Assembly (NCBI RefSeq): GCF_021991835.1
Contig: NZ_JAHDAU010000006.1
Span: 219,056-283,055, forward strand
Length of the DNA stretch: 64,000 bases
From: Polaribacter sargassicola
GTDB taxonomy: Bacteria; Bacteroidota; Bacteroidia; Flavobacteriales; Flavobacteriaceae
Reading direction: 5' to 3'
A model generated the notes under the pieces. It saw nothing but the letters and a program-made list of their open reading frames with translations. It had not been told where the DNA came from and did not search any database. The translations under genes and the position numbers were made by a program. Numbering within the stretch: the stretch's first letter is position 1; each line of letters begins with the position of its first letter. Positions 24,724 to 33,913 of this stretch are shown here, piece by piece.

Positions 24724-26109
24724 TTAAATTAAAGTATGTTTTTCTTTTATCAATTTTAAAGTTAACCAATTAAATCTGATAAATAAGAGAATAGAAGCTG
24801 TTGTTAATCCGGCTAATAAACCTAACCAAATACCAAAACTACCGTACATTTCTTCTGTACCAAGGTAATAAGACACCGGAAAACCAATAACCCAATAAGA
24901 AATAAAAGTAAGTATTGTTGGTATTTTTACATCTTGTAAACCACGTAAAGCGCCTAAAACAACTACTTGTATACTGTCTGATATTTGAAAAAAAGCTGCT
25001 GCCAATAATAATTTAGAAGCAATAGAAAGTACTGCAATATTATCTACATAATTTGCTTCATCATTTAAATCTACATAGATATTTGGTAAACTTTTATGAA
25101 AAATAAAAAATATTAAAGCAAAAAAAGTGGCAAATAAAATACCTAATAAAAATATAGAAAATGCAATTCTTCTTAACTCTTTATAATTTTTTAATCCTTT
25201 TTGATTACCAACTCTAATCATAGATGCTACACTTAATCCCATAGCAACCATAAAAGTCATAGAAGATAAATTTAATGCTATTTGATTTGCCGCCTGAGGA
25301 TTTTTACCTAATAAACCGCTTAACCAAATTGCTGCGGTAAAAATAGCAACTTCAAAAAACATTTGCATAGAACTTAAAGAGCCTAAACTTATAATTTTCT
25401 TTATCATTAAAACATCTAAAATAAAGAACTTTATATTTTTTACAATTTTTGCAGATCGTTCTTTATAACGTAATAATCCCCACAAATAAACTACCATAAT
25501 TACTCTAGAAACTAAAGTACCGTAGGCAGCACCAACAATACCCATTTCTGGAAAACCAAATTTACCAAAGATTAAAATATAGTTTAAAAGTGTATTTATA
25601 ATATTAGCTATTAACGTAGCATACATTGGATATTTTGTCATAGACATGCCATCACTAAATTGCTTAATTGCCTGAAAAACAACTAAAGGAATTAAAGAAA
25701 AAGCTACTAAATCTAAATAAGGAATTGCTATTTCTACAACCTCTTTAGGTTGTTTCATTAAATACATTAAAGGTTTAGAAAAATAAACTCCTAAAAATAA
25801 AATAAGACCCAAAGTAGTACATAAAAACAAACCACTTTTGTAGGTAGATCTTGCTTTTTCTAAATTATTAGAAGAGTCTGCTTCTGCAATTAAAGGTGTT
25901 ATTGCTGTAGAAAATCCAATGCCAATAGACATTGCAATAAACATAAAACTATTACCTAAAGAAACGGCAGCTAATTCTGCAGTGCCTAATTGGCCAACCA
26001 TAATATTATCTATAAAGCTTACAAATGTATGCCCTAACATACCTAACATTACTGGTGCTGCAAGTTTCCAATTATACTTAAATTCTGATGTATACTGTGT
26101 AATATTCAC
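24724..26109 (-). CDS. MATE family efflux transporter
   Basis: An inner-membrane multidrug/Na+ or H+ antiporter of the MATE (NorM-like) family, about 461 aa with twelve predicted helices. Family segments include APVMLGMLGHTFVSFIDNIMVGQLGTAELAAVSLGNS at the N-terminus and the matching second-half copy around NPQAANQIALNLSSMTFMVAMGLSVASMIRVGNQKG. I place the start at the GTG at 26109 (VNITQYTSEFKYNWKLA), because the extension to 26145 begins with TTG and is unlike the family N-terminus. Substrate is unknown. Confidence 0.88.
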   Translation of the reverse strand: MNITQYTSEFKYNWKLAAPVMLGMLGHTFVSFIDNIMVGQLGTAELAAVSLGNSFMFIAMSIGIGFSTAITPLIAEADSSNNLEKARSTYKSGLFLCTTLGLILFLGVYFSKPLMYLMKQPKEVVEIAIPYLDLVAFSLIPLVVFQAIKQFSDGMSMTKYPMYATLIANIINTLLNYILIFGKFGFPEMGIVGAAYGTLVSRVIMVVYLWGLLRYKERSAKIVKNIKFFILDVLMIKKIISLGSLSSMQMFFEVAIFTAAIWLSGLLGKNPQAANQIALNLSSMTFMVAMGLSVASMIRVGNQKGLKNYKELRRIAFSIFLLGILFATFFALIFFIFHKSLPNIYVDLNDEANYVDNIAVLSIASKLLLAAAFFQISDSIQVVVLGALRGLQDVKIPTILTFISYWVIGFPVSYYLGTEEMYGSFGIWLGLLAGLTTASILLFIRFNWLTLKLIKEKHTLI

Positions 26110-26189
26110 GTAGACTACTATTTTTTTAAAAGTGCAAAAGTACAACTTGTTATTATAAAAGCTTATGCCCTAATAAAAAATAGTAAAAA

Positions 26190-26221
26190 GAAAAAGCTAC
26201 TTCATAAAGAAGCAGCTTTTA
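26190..26221. terminator. Terminator downstream of the fasciclin gene
   Basis: AAAAGCTACTTC and GAAGCAGCTTTT form a stem with one mismatch and a short loop. On the minus strand it is followed by TTTTTCTTTTTAC, fitting termination of the fasciclin gene transcript. Confidence 0.7.
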
Positions 26222-26249
26222 TTCAAATAATTATATTTAATCTATCTTT

Positions 26250-26813
26250 TTAAGATTTTGGTAATAAAACAGCATCAATAACATGTATAACACCGTTAGA
26301 TTGATTTACATCTGCAATTGTAACTTTTGCTTTCCCTCCGTTTTCATCAGAAATATAAACGTTACCGTCTTTTTTCCATGCTGTAATTGTACCACCACTT
26401 ACAGTTTTAATCATCGCTTTTCCATTTCCTTTTTTTATCAATTTTAAAATATCTTTCGCATTCCATTTACCCGCAACAACATGGTATTTTAAAATTGTTT
26501 GTAACTTCATTTTATTTTCTGGTTTTAATAAAGTTTCTACAGTACCGTCTGGCAACATACTAAAAGCTTTATTTGTTGGTGCAAAAACAGTAAAAGGTCC
26601 ATCACTTTTTAAAACATCTACTAAATCTGCTGCTTTTACCGCCGCTACAAGTGTTGTATGATCTTTAGAGTTTATTGCATTTTCTACAATATTTTTAGAG
26701 GGATACATTTCTGCTCCACCAACCATTTTAGTTTTTTCTTGTGCTAAAAAAGACTGTGCTGTAAATAAAGTAAATGTTAAAACTGCTACTTTTAAAAATT
26801 TTAATGTTCTCAT
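26250..26813 (-). CDS. Secreted fasciclin domain protein
   Basis: A 187-aa secreted protein: signal peptide (residues 1-24, cleavage near SFLAQ) and one fasciclin (FAS1) domain. The FAS1 H1 and H2 motifs are visible as DGPFTVFAPTNKAF (about 74-87) and NGVIHVIDAVLLPK (about 173-186), and the YH pair occurs in LKYHVVAGKW. FAS1 domains mediate adhesion or carbohydrate/protein contacts at the cell surface. It is probably monocistronic, ending at its own terminator. Identification is secure; the binding partner is unknown. Confidence 0.92.
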   Translation of the reverse strand: MRTLKFLKVAVLTFTLFTAQSFLAQEKTKMVGGAEMYPSKNIVENAINSKDHTTLVAAVKAADLVDVLKSDGPFTVFAPTNKAFSMLPDGTVETLLKPENKMKLQTILKYHVVAGKWNAKDILKLIKKGNGKAMIKTVSGGTITAWKKDGNVYISDENGGKAKVTIADVNQSNGVIHVIDAVLLPKS

Positions 26814-26931
26814 AATTTAATTTTGTTTTAATATTAATTTTGATTCACATATACTTACGAAGATTTATATCCTTTGGTTTTAAAAAAAATTAAACCAACC
26901 TAAAAATTTAAAAACATCTATAAATTATTCT

Positions 26932-26939
26932 TACTTTTG
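26932..26939 (+). promoter_or_regulatory. -7 promoter element of tpx
   Basis: TACTTTTG matches TAnnTTTG, 22 bp before the tpx ATG. Confidence 0.5.
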
Positions 26940-26961
26940 ATGTTCTAAAAAATATACTAAA

Positions 26962-27459
26962 ATGGCAAACATCACATTAAAAGGAAACGCAATAAAAACA
27001 ATAGGTAATTTACCAGAAACTGGTACTAAAGCAGCTGATTTTAAATTAACTGCAGTAGATTTATCTCAAAAAAGTTTAGCAGATTTCTCTGGTAAAAAAG
27101 TAATTTTAAATATTTTTCCAAGTGTAGATACAGGTACTTGTGCTGCATCTGTTAGAGAATTTAACAAAAAAGCTGCAGATTTAGAAAATACAGTTGTATT
27201 ATGTGTTTCTAAAGATTTACCTTTTGCTCAAGCACGTTTTTGTGGTGCAGAAGGTATAGATAATGTTGTTATGTTATCTGATTTTGCTGATGGTAACTTT
27301 GGTAAATCTTATCAATTAGAAATTGCTGATGGACCTTTAGCTCACTTACACTCTAGATCTATTGTTATTATAGATGAAAATGGAGAAGTAGTGTATACAG
27401 AACAAGTTGCAGAAACAACAGAAGAACCAAATTATACAGCTGCATTAAACGCTATATAA
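26962..27459 (+). CDS. tpx: Thiol peroxidase (Tpx, atypical 2-Cys peroxiredoxin)
   Basis: A 165-aa thiol peroxidase that reduces hydrogen peroxide and alkyl hydroperoxides using thioredoxin. The peroxidatic cysteine is C60 in PSVDTGTCAASVREFN and the resolving cysteine is C94 in ARFCGAEGIDNV, the spacing expected of atypical 2-Cys Tpx. The N-terminus MANITLKGNAI is typical. The next gene, dgkA-like, starts 9 bp after the stop, so the two are probably in one transcript that may continue into ftsK. Confidence 0.96.
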   Translation: MANITLKGNAIKTIGNLPETGTKAADFKLTAVDLSQKSLADFSGKKVILNIFPSVDTGTCAASVREFNKKAADLENTVVLCVSKDLPFAQARFCGAEGIDNVVMLSDFADGNFGKSYQLEIADGPLAHLHSRSIVIIDENGEVVYTEQVAETTEEPNYTAALNAI

Positions 27460-27468
27460 TATAGTTTT

Positions 27469-27855
27469 ATGAAAAACCCTAATGACAGCTTTTTAAGAGG
27501 TAGAATTCGTAGTTTTAAATTTGCCTTTAAAGGTCTTTGGCTTTTAGTTACTACAGAAGATAGTATTAAAGTACAGATTTTTATTACTTTTATTGCTACC
27601 ATTATGGGTTTTTATTTTAAAATTTCTAATATAGAATGGATGTTTCAGATTTTAATAATCGGCTTTGTACTTGTTGCAGAAGCTTTAAATACATCCGTAG
27701 AAAAAATGGCTGATTTTATTCATCCAGATTATCATAAAAAAATTGGTTTTATAAAAGATATTGCTGCTGGTGCTCCTACCTTTGCTGCAATTACGTCTTT
27801 AATTATTGCAGGTTTTATTTACGTACCTAAAATAGCATTGTTTTTAGAAAAATAA
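27469..27855 (+). CDS. dgkA: Diacylglycerol/undecaprenol kinase family protein
   Basis: A 128-aa membrane kinase of the DgkA family, most likely an undecaprenol or diacylglycerol kinase acting in lipid recycling for envelope synthesis. Three hydrophobic helices are visible (about 35-53, 57-75 and 102-122). The family signature around the catalytic Glu and metal sites is AEALNTSVEKMADFIHPDYHKKIGFIKDIAAGA. It is coupled to tpx (9-bp gap) and followed by ftsK 33 bp later. Which lipid is phosphorylated cannot be decided from sequence. Confidence 0.9.
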   Translation: MKNPNDSFLRGRIRSFKFAFKGLWLLVTTEDSIKVQIFITFIATIMGFYFKISNIEWMFQILIIGFVLVAEALNTSVEKMADFIHPDYHKKIGFIKDIAAGAPTFAAITSLIIAGFIYVPKIALFLEK

Positions 27856-27888
27856 TTACAGTTTACAGCTAAAAAGAATAATTTATTA

Positions 27889-30342
27889 ATGGCAATAAGA
27901 AAAAAAAGTAGAAAAAAAACAATAATGCCTTCGGATAAAAAACCGAGCATTTTTGCCTTTCTAAAAACGAATCAAACAAAAACAATAGTAGGAACCTTTT
28001 TAATTTTATTTTCTTTCTTTCTTTGTTTTGCTTTTGTTTCTTTTTTCTTTAATTGGAAAGAAGATCAGAGTATTCTTACAGAATTGGCTGATAAAACTGT
28101 AAAAAGCAAAAATTCATTAGGTAAAATAGGACAAAATTTATCTCATTTTTTTATTTATAATGGTTTCGGAATTAGCTCTTTTATTATCTGTTTTCATATT
28201 TTAAAAACAGGAATATCAATTCTAATTAAAAGAAAAATATCATCTATAATTATTTCTTGGAACTGGGGTTTAATAGCTACACTATGGTTTTCTATTTCTT
28301 TAGGCTTTTTAAATCCTAAACACGCACTTTTATCTGGTATAATAGGTTTTGAAATTAATGAATATTTACAAACATTTATTGGCAAAGTAGGTTTAGTTAT
28401 CTTTTTATTATTCTATTTAAGCGTATACTTAATTGTACGCTATAAAGTAACTTTTGAAAAATATATAGAAAACTATAAAAGAAAAAGAGAAGAAAGAAGA
28501 GCCCAAGAGTTAATTGATACAGATAACCAACAAATTACTACAGCTACAGAAGAAATTAAAAAAGAACCTGTAAAGCCTTTAGTACAAGAAAAAGAAGAAA
28601 TTGAAAGAACAAAAAAATCTAGTGTAGAGCTTTCTTTAGAAAACTTACAACCAACAATTTCTAAACATTCTGATGTAACAAATAACGATATTTCTTTAAA
28701 TGTAAAAACAACATCTAAGACAGAAACAGAAGAAACTGTAGAAGATATTAATGATGTTGGTATTGATATTGCAATTAATAAAGAAGAAGAACAATCTGTA
28801 GAGAATTTATCTGATAAAGTTTTAAAAGATTTTGGTGAGTTTGATCCTACTTTAGAGTTATCTAACTTTAAATTTCCAACTTTTAATTTATTAAAACAAT
28901 ATAACGAGAGTATTTCTATTGATCCTACTGAATTAGAAGCTAATAAAGATAGAATTGTAGAAACTTTAAAAAATTATAAAATTGGTATTGCAGAAATTAA
29001 AGCAACTGTTGGGCCAACAATTACTCTTTATGAAATTGTACCAGAAGCTGGTATAAGAATTTCTAAAATTAAAAATTTAGAAGATGATATTGCTTTGTCT
29101 TTATCTGCTTTAGGTATTAGAATTATTGCACCAATACCAGGTAAAGGAACTATTGGTATAGAAGTTCCTAATCAAAAATCAACCATCGTTTCTATGTATT
29201 CTGTTATTTCTTCTAAGAAATTTCAAGAATCTCCTATGGAGTTACCTATTGCTTTAGGTAAAACAATTTCTAATGAAACCTTTGTTGTAGATTTAGCAAA
29301 AATGCCTCACTTGTTAATGGCAGGAGCTACAGGACAAGGAAAATCTGTAGGTTTAAATGCCGTTTTAACATCTCTATTATATAAAAAACATCCTGCAGAA
29401 GTTAAATTTATTTTAGTAGATCCTAAAAAAGTAGAACTTACTTTATTTAATAAAATAGAGCGTCATTACTTAGCTAAACTACCAGATGTAGAAGAAGCAA
29501 TTATTACAGACACTACCAAGGTAGTGCACACATTAAACTCTCTTTGTATAGAAATGGATAATCGTTACGATTTATTAAAATCTGCAATGGTTCGTAATAT
29601 CAAAGAATATAATGCTAAGTTTAAAAAACGTAAATTAAACCCCAACGAAGGTCATCAATTTTTACCTTACATAGTTTTAGTTATTGATGAATTTGCCGAT
29701 TTAATAATGACAGCTGGTAAAGAAGTAGAAACACCAATTGCACGTTTAGCACAGTTAGCTAGAGCAATTGGTATACATTTAATTGTTGCCACACAAAGAC
29801 CTTCTGTAAACGTAATTACAGGTATTATTAAAGCCAACTTTCCTGCAAGAATAGCTTTTAGAGTAACCTCTAAAACAGATTCTAGAACCATTTTAGATGC
29901 AGGTGGAGCAGATCAATTAATTGGTCGTGGAGATTTATTATACACAGCTGGTAATGATATTAACAGAATACAATGTGCTTTTGTAGATACACCAGAAGTA
30001 GAAAAAATTACAGATTTTATTGGCTCTCAAAAAGCATATCCAGAAGCTTATCAGTTGCCAGAATATGTAGATGATGAAAGTGGCACAAGTATTGATATTG
30101 ATATACAAGATAGAGACAAATTATTTAAAGAAGCTGCAGAAATTATTGTTACAGCACAACAAGGTTCTGCTTCTTTATTACAAAGAAAATTAAAATTAGG
30201 TTATAATAGAGCAGGTAGATTAATTGATCAATTAGAAGCTGCAGGCATTGTTGGTGGATTTGAAGGGAGTAAAGCTAGACAAGTTTTAATACCAGATTTT
30301 ATTGCTTTAGAACAACTATTAGAAAACGAAAAAAACAATTAA
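27889..30342 (+). CDS. ftsK: DNA translocase FtsK
   Basis: The septal DNA pump that clears and aligns chromosomes at division, 817 aa. The N-terminus has four transmembrane helices (about 32-52, 90-110, 120-140 and 165-185), then a Glu/Thr/Lys-rich linker (about 190-310). The motor has Walker A GATGQGKS at 479-486, a DPKKVELT segment, Walker B VLVIDEFADLI and the ATQRPSVNVITG region. The C-terminal gamma winged-helix domain (about 750-810: ASLLQRKLKLGYNRAGRLIDQLE) reads DNA polarity sequences. The LolA-like gene follows after 20 bp. Confidence 0.96.
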   Translation: MAIRKKSRKKTIMPSDKKPSIFAFLKTNQTKTIVGTFLILFSFFLCFAFVSFFFNWKEDQSILTELADKTVKSKNSLGKIGQNLSHFFIYNGFGISSFIICFHILKTGISILIKRKISSIIISWNWGLIATLWFSISLGFLNPKHALLSGIIGFEINEYLQTFIGKVGLVIFLLFYLSVYLIVRYKVTFEKYIENYKRKREERRAQELIDTDNQQITTATEEIKKEPVKPLVQEKEEIERTKKSSVELSLENLQPTISKHSDVTNNDISLNVKTTSKTETEETVEDINDVGIDIAINKEEEQSVENLSDKVLKDFGEFDPTLELSNFKFPTFNLLKQYNESISIDPTELEANKDRIVETLKNYKIGIAEIKATVGPTITLYEIVPEAGIRISKIKNLEDDIALSLSALGIRIIAPIPGKGTIGIEVPNQKSTIVSMYSVISSKKFQESPMELPIALGKTISNETFVVDLAKMPHLLMAGATGQGKSVGLNAVLTSLLYKKHPAEVKFILVDPKKVELTLFNKIERHYLAKLPDVEEAIITDTTKVVHTLNSLCIEMDNRYDLLKSAMVRNIKEYNAKFKKRKLNPNEGHQFLPYIVLVIDEFADLIMTAGKEVETPIARLAQLARAIGIHLIVATQRPSVNVITGIIKANFPARIAFRVTSKTDSRTILDAGGADQLIGRGDLLYTAGNDINRIQCAFVDTPEVEKITDFIGSQKAYPEAYQLPEYVDDESGTSIDIDIQDRDKLFKEAAEIIVTAQQGSASLLQRKLKLGYNRAGRLIDQLEAAGIVGGFEGSKARQVLIPDFIALEQLLENEKNN

Positions 30343-30362
30343 AATATCATCTAATTTTTAAG

Positions 30363-31037
30363 ATGAAAAGAACTAAAATTATGAAAAAAATAGCAATCTT
30401 ATTTTTCAGTTTATTTATTACAACAATTACTTTTTCTCAAAAATCTGAAGAAGCAAAATCTCTTTTAGATGAAGTTTCTAAAAAAATGGGAGCATATAAA
30501 AACATGAATATTGGTTTTGCACAAACATTAAGCAATGAAGATGCTGGTATTAAAGAAGGTGATGAGCCACCTATTAGAGGAGAAATTACGCTACAAGGAG
30601 AAAAATATAACCTAAATTACTTAGGAAATACATTTATTTTTGATGGAAAAAAATTATATGTAATTAATAACGATGAAAAAGAAATATCTATCACAGAAGG
30701 AGATATGGGAGAAGATGATGGTTTTATATATCCTTCAAAATTACTAACTTTTTATAAAGAAGGCTATAATTTTGAAATGGGAGATTTAAAAAACCTACAA
30801 GGTAGAAAAATTCAGTTTGTTACTTTAAATCCTATCGATAGTAATTCTGATATTGTAAAAGTAGAATTAGGTATAGATGCTAAAACAAAACACATCTATA
30901 AATTAATACAAACTGGTTCTAATACATCTAAAACAACCTTTACTATAACTAAACTTAAAAGTAATCAAACATTACCTAACCAGTTTTTCTCATTAGATCT
31001 TGCCAAGTATAAACAATTAAAATATACAATAGATTAA
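30363..31037 (+). CDS. LolA-like outer-membrane lipoprotein carrier
   Basis: A 224-aa periplasmic protein of the LolA-like family, which shuttles lipoproteins from inner to outer membrane. A signal peptide ends near TFSQ. If translation begins at the second ATG (30381, MKKIAILFF) the signal is of more usual length. The mature part starts EEAKSLLDEVSKKMGAYKNMNIGFAQT and shows LolA-type beta strands (GEITLQGEKYNLNYLGNTFIFDGKKLYVIN). It sits between ftsK and an LptF/LptG-type permease, a common Bacteroidota arrangement linking envelope lipid and lipoprotein transport. Confidence 0.85.
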   Translation: MKRTKIMKKIAILFFSLFITTITFSQKSEEAKSLLDEVSKKMGAYKNMNIGFAQTLSNEDAGIKEGDEPPIRGEITLQGEKYNLNYLGNTFIFDGKKLYVINNDEKEISITEGDMGEDDGFIYPSKLLTFYKEGYNFEMGDLKNLQGRKIQFVTLNPIDSNSDIVKVELGIDAKTKHIYKLIQTGSNTSKTTFTITKLKSNQTLPNQFFSLDLAKYKQLKYTID

Positions 31038-31060
31038 TTTTTTTCAATTAACAGTTAATT

Positions 31061-31092
31061 AGTAGCTTCTTTCATCTTAAGAAACTACTTTT
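31061..31092 (+). terminator. Hairpin after the LolA-like gene, overlapping the next promoter
   Basis: AGTAG-TTCTT pairs with AAGAA-CTACT and is followed by TTTT. Its 3' arm overlaps the TACTTTTG promoter element of the permease gene. Confidence 0.5.
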
Positions 31093-31093
31093 G
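31086..31093 (+). promoter_or_regulatory. -7 promoter element of the LptF/G permease gene
   Basis: TACTTTTG matches TAnnTTTG and ends 5 bp before the ATG at 31099. A usual start point would fall at or next to the ATG, predicting a leaderless or nearly leaderless mRNA. Confidence 0.45.
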
Positions 31094-31098
31094 CAGCA

Positions 31099-32544
31099 AT
31101 GAAAATTTTAGATAAATACATCCTAAAAACATTTCTAGTTCCATTTGTAGCTACATTTCTTATTGTGCTATTTGTTTTGGTAATGCAAGTGTTATGGCAA
31201 ACTTTTGACAATATAGCCGGTAAAGGAATTAGTTTTCCTTTTATTTTAAAATTTTTATACTACACAACTCTAATTATAACACCCCAAGCCTTACCCATAG
31301 GTGTGCTATTATCTTCTATTATGGCTTTGGGTAATTTAGGTGAAAACTATGAGTTTGCTGCGGCAAAATCTGCAGGTATATCTTTACAAAGATTAGTTAG
31401 ACCACTTGTTTATTTAACCATATTTTTTAGTGGTATAAACTTTTTGTTTTTAAACAATGTATACCCTTATGCTGTTTTAAAACAAAAAAACCTGTATTTA
31501 AATATTAAAAAGAAAAAACCTGCAATGGCTTTAGTACCTGGTAGTTTTAATAGCGATTTACCTGGTTATCAAATTAAATTTACAGAAAAATATGGCGAAG
31601 AAGAAAACCTTTTAAAAAATGTTTTAATATATGATTTATCTGGTTTTAAAGGCAACCTTAAAGTAATTACAGCTAAAAGAGGTAAAATTATTTCTGAAGA
31701 AGGAAGTAGATATATAACCTTTATCTTAAATGATGGTAATTATTATGAAGAACATTTAAAAAGAGGTACAACTGCAGCCAAAAATAAAAATATGCCTGCT
31801 TCTAGTGCTATTTTTGATGAATATGAATTTAACATTGATATTTCTTCTATTTCAGATGAAGGAGATTTAAATAAAACGGATCATACTAAAAACCACATGA
31901 TGCTTAGTCTAAATCAATTAGGCGACACAATTCCTCATTTAAAATCTAATTATGATGAAGTTTTAAGCTTAAAAGCTAAAAACTTATATACATCAGTAAC
32001 AGCTAAAGACTTATATAAATATCAAGACTCTTTAAAACCAAAAGACTTAGATCCAAATATTTTAGAAAACTTTAAATTAGAAGATAAAGTAAATATTTTA
32101 AACTCTGCAGTAACAAAAGCAAGTAGAGCTTATAGTTCTATAAACAATAACAAAACAAAAATTAAGCTCCAAAGAAAAACCTTAAACTACTTTGATACAG
32201 AATATTACAACAGAATAGCTTTTTCTTTATCTTGTTTAATTCTCTTTTTTATCGGAGCCCCTTTAGGTTCTATTATTAGAAAAGGTGGTTTTGGCTTACC
32301 TATGATATTAGCTATTGCTATTTATGTAACTTATTTCTTTAGCAACACTTTTGGTAAAAACCTTGCAGAAGAAAGTTCTATTACATCGTTTTTAGGATCT
32401 TGGATTGCAGCAATAATTATGGTTCCTTTAGCTATACTATTAACAAGAAGAGCCACAAAAGACAAAGGAATATTTAATCTAGATGCCATTACGCAACCGA
32501 TTATTAATTTCTTTAAGAAAACATTTTCAAAAAAAGAAGCATAA
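31099..32544 (+). CDS. LptF/LptG family permease
   Basis: A 481-aa inner-membrane permease of the LptF/LptG family, part of the ABC machine that extracts lipopolysaccharide and sends it to the outer membrane. N-terminal helices (about residues 12-32 and 48-75: YYTTLIITPQALPIGVLLSSIMALGNLGENYEFAAAKSAGIS) precede a long periplasmic domain (about 120-370), then three C-terminal helices (about 375-455, with FFIGAPLGSIIRKGGFG). Paralogue identity (F or G) is not decided. The ribB gene begins 10 bp after the stop, so the two are co-transcribed. Confidence 0.92.
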   Translation: MKILDKYILKTFLVPFVATFLIVLFVLVMQVLWQTFDNIAGKGISFPFILKFLYYTTLIITPQALPIGVLLSSIMALGNLGENYEFAAAKSAGISLQRLVRPLVYLTIFFSGINFLFLNNVYPYAVLKQKNLYLNIKKKKPAMALVPGSFNSDLPGYQIKFTEKYGEEENLLKNVLIYDLSGFKGNLKVITAKRGKIISEEGSRYITFILNDGNYYEEHLKRGTTAAKNKNMPASSAIFDEYEFNIDISSISDEGDLNKTDHTKNHMMLSLNQLGDTIPHLKSNYDEVLSLKAKNLYTSVTAKDLYKYQDSLKPKDLDPNILENFKLEDKVNILNSAVTKASRAYSSINNNKTKIKLQRKTLNYFDTEYYNRIAFSLSCLILFFIGAPLGSIIRKGGFGLPMILAIAIYVTYFFSNTFGKNLAEESSITSFLGSWIAAIIMVPLAILLTRRATKDKGIFNLDAITQPIINFFKKTFSKKEA

Positions 32545-32554
32545 CTTATTTATT

Positions 32555-33700
32555 ATGACAGCTCAAAATATAAAAAACAACACTAAATTAAACTTAATTT
32601 CTGAAGCTATACAAGATATTAGAAATGGTAAAGTTATTATTGTTGTTGATGATGAAAATAGAGAAAATGAAGGAGATTTTTTAGCTGCAGCAGAAAAAGT
32701 AACTCCAGAGATGATTAACTTTATGGCTACACATGGTAGAGGTTTAATTTGTACTCCTTTAACAGAAACGCGCTGTAAAGAATTAGATTTACATGTTATG
32801 GTTAACAATAACACAGACCCTATGGAAACTGCTTTTACCGTTTCTGTAGACTTACGTGGTAAAGGTGTTACAACAGGTATTTCTGCTGGCGATAGAGCTC
32901 TAACTATTAAGGCATTAGTAGATAATGAAACTAAACCTTATGATTTAGCAAGACCGGGACATATTTTTCCTCTTATAGCTAAAGAAGGTGGTGTTTTACG
33001 TAGAACTGGTCATACAGAAGCAGCCATAGATTTTGCTCGTTTAGCAGGTTTAAAACCAGCTGGTGTTATTGTAGAAATAATGAATGAGGATGGTACAATG
33101 GCACGTTTACCACAACTTTTAGAAGTTGCCAAAAAGTTTGATATTAAAATTGTTTCTATAGAAGATTTAGTTGCCTACAGAATGGAACATGATTCTTTAA
33201 TAGAGAAAAAAGAAGATTTTGATATAAAAACAAGATTTGGAGATTTTAGATTAAGAGCTTACCAACAAACAACAAATAACCAAGTACATATTGCTTTAAC
33301 TAAAGGTTCTTGGACCAAAGAAGAATCAATTATGACTCGAGTAAATTCTACTTTAGTTAATAATGATATTTTAGGAACATTAACAAATGATGCTGATAAG
33401 AAGCTAGAAAAGATGTTTCAGGTTATAAATAAAGAAGGTAAAGGAGCAATTATCTTTGTCAATCAGCAAAATCAATCTCAAAATTTACTAAGCAGATTAT
33501 CTATTCTTAAAGAAAATCAGCAAGCAGGTAATATGAAAGCGCCAGAAATTAAAATGGACAATAAAGACTTTGGTATTGGTGCACAAATATTACACGATTT
33601 AAACATTAGAAAACTACAATTAATTACAAATACTCAGCAATCTAAACGTGTTGGTATGATTGGTTATGGTTTAGAAATTGTAAAGTATATTAGTTACTAA
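32555..33700 (+). CDS. ribB: 3,4-dihydroxy-2-butanone 4-phosphate synthase with degenerate GTP cyclohydrolase II domain
   Basis: A 382-aa RibBA-type protein. Residues 10-205 form a complete DHBP synthase domain, which makes the four-carbon unit of riboflavin: [18 protein letters not shown], the [10 protein letters not shown] segment, and [31 protein letters not shown] are visible. The C-terminal RibA-like part (about 210-382) lacks the zinc-binding cysteines and the RQEGRGIGL motif of GTP cyclohydrolase II; in fact it has no Cys at all. So only the RibB activity is expected. The start is the ATG at 32555, since the upstream extension lies inside the permease gene. Confidence 0.9.
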   Translation: MTAQNIKNNTKLNLISEAIQDIRNGKVIIVVDDENRENEGDFLAAAEKVTPEMINFMATHGRGLICTPLTETRCKELDLHVMVNNNTDPMETAFTVSVDLRGKGVTTGISAGDRALTIKALVDNETKPYDLARPGHIFPLIAKEGGVLRRTGHTEAAIDFARLAGLKPAGVIVEIMNEDGTMARLPQLLEVAKKFDIKIVSIEDLVAYRMEHDSLIEKKEDFDIKTRFGDFRLRAYQQTTNNQVHIALTKGSWTKEESIMTRVNSTLVNNDILGTLTNDADKKLEKMFQVINKEGKGAIIFVNQQNQSQNLLSRLSILKENQQAGNMKAPEIKMDNKDFGIGAQILHDLNIRKLQLITNTQQSKRVGMIGYGLEIVKYISY

Positions 33701-33724
33701 AAAAATTAAAAACCTCTTTTTATT

Positions 33725-33775
33725 TTTCTTTAACAACCCATTTTTTAAGCTAAATCAATTAGGTTGTTAAAGAAA
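33725..33775. repeat. 14-bp perfect inverted repeat in the ribB-SDR gap
   Basis: TTTCTTTAACAACC and GGTTGTTAAAGAAA pair perfectly across a 23-nt loop. No T-run follows directly, so it is not a standard terminator. A weaker ATACC/GGTAT hairpin with a T-run lies at 33787-33808 and could be the real terminator. The rest of the 213-bp gap is A/T-rich with no recognised feature. Confidence 0.6.
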
Positions 33776-33913
33776 GTTAATAAAACATACCACTTGGTAT
33801 TTTTTATTAACTTTGGTTTATACTTAAAATTAGAGTGAATAGAAATCAATTTTAATCAGCTAATTTTTAATTAGTAAATTTTATAATAATTAAGACACTA
33901 AAAAAGCACAAAG

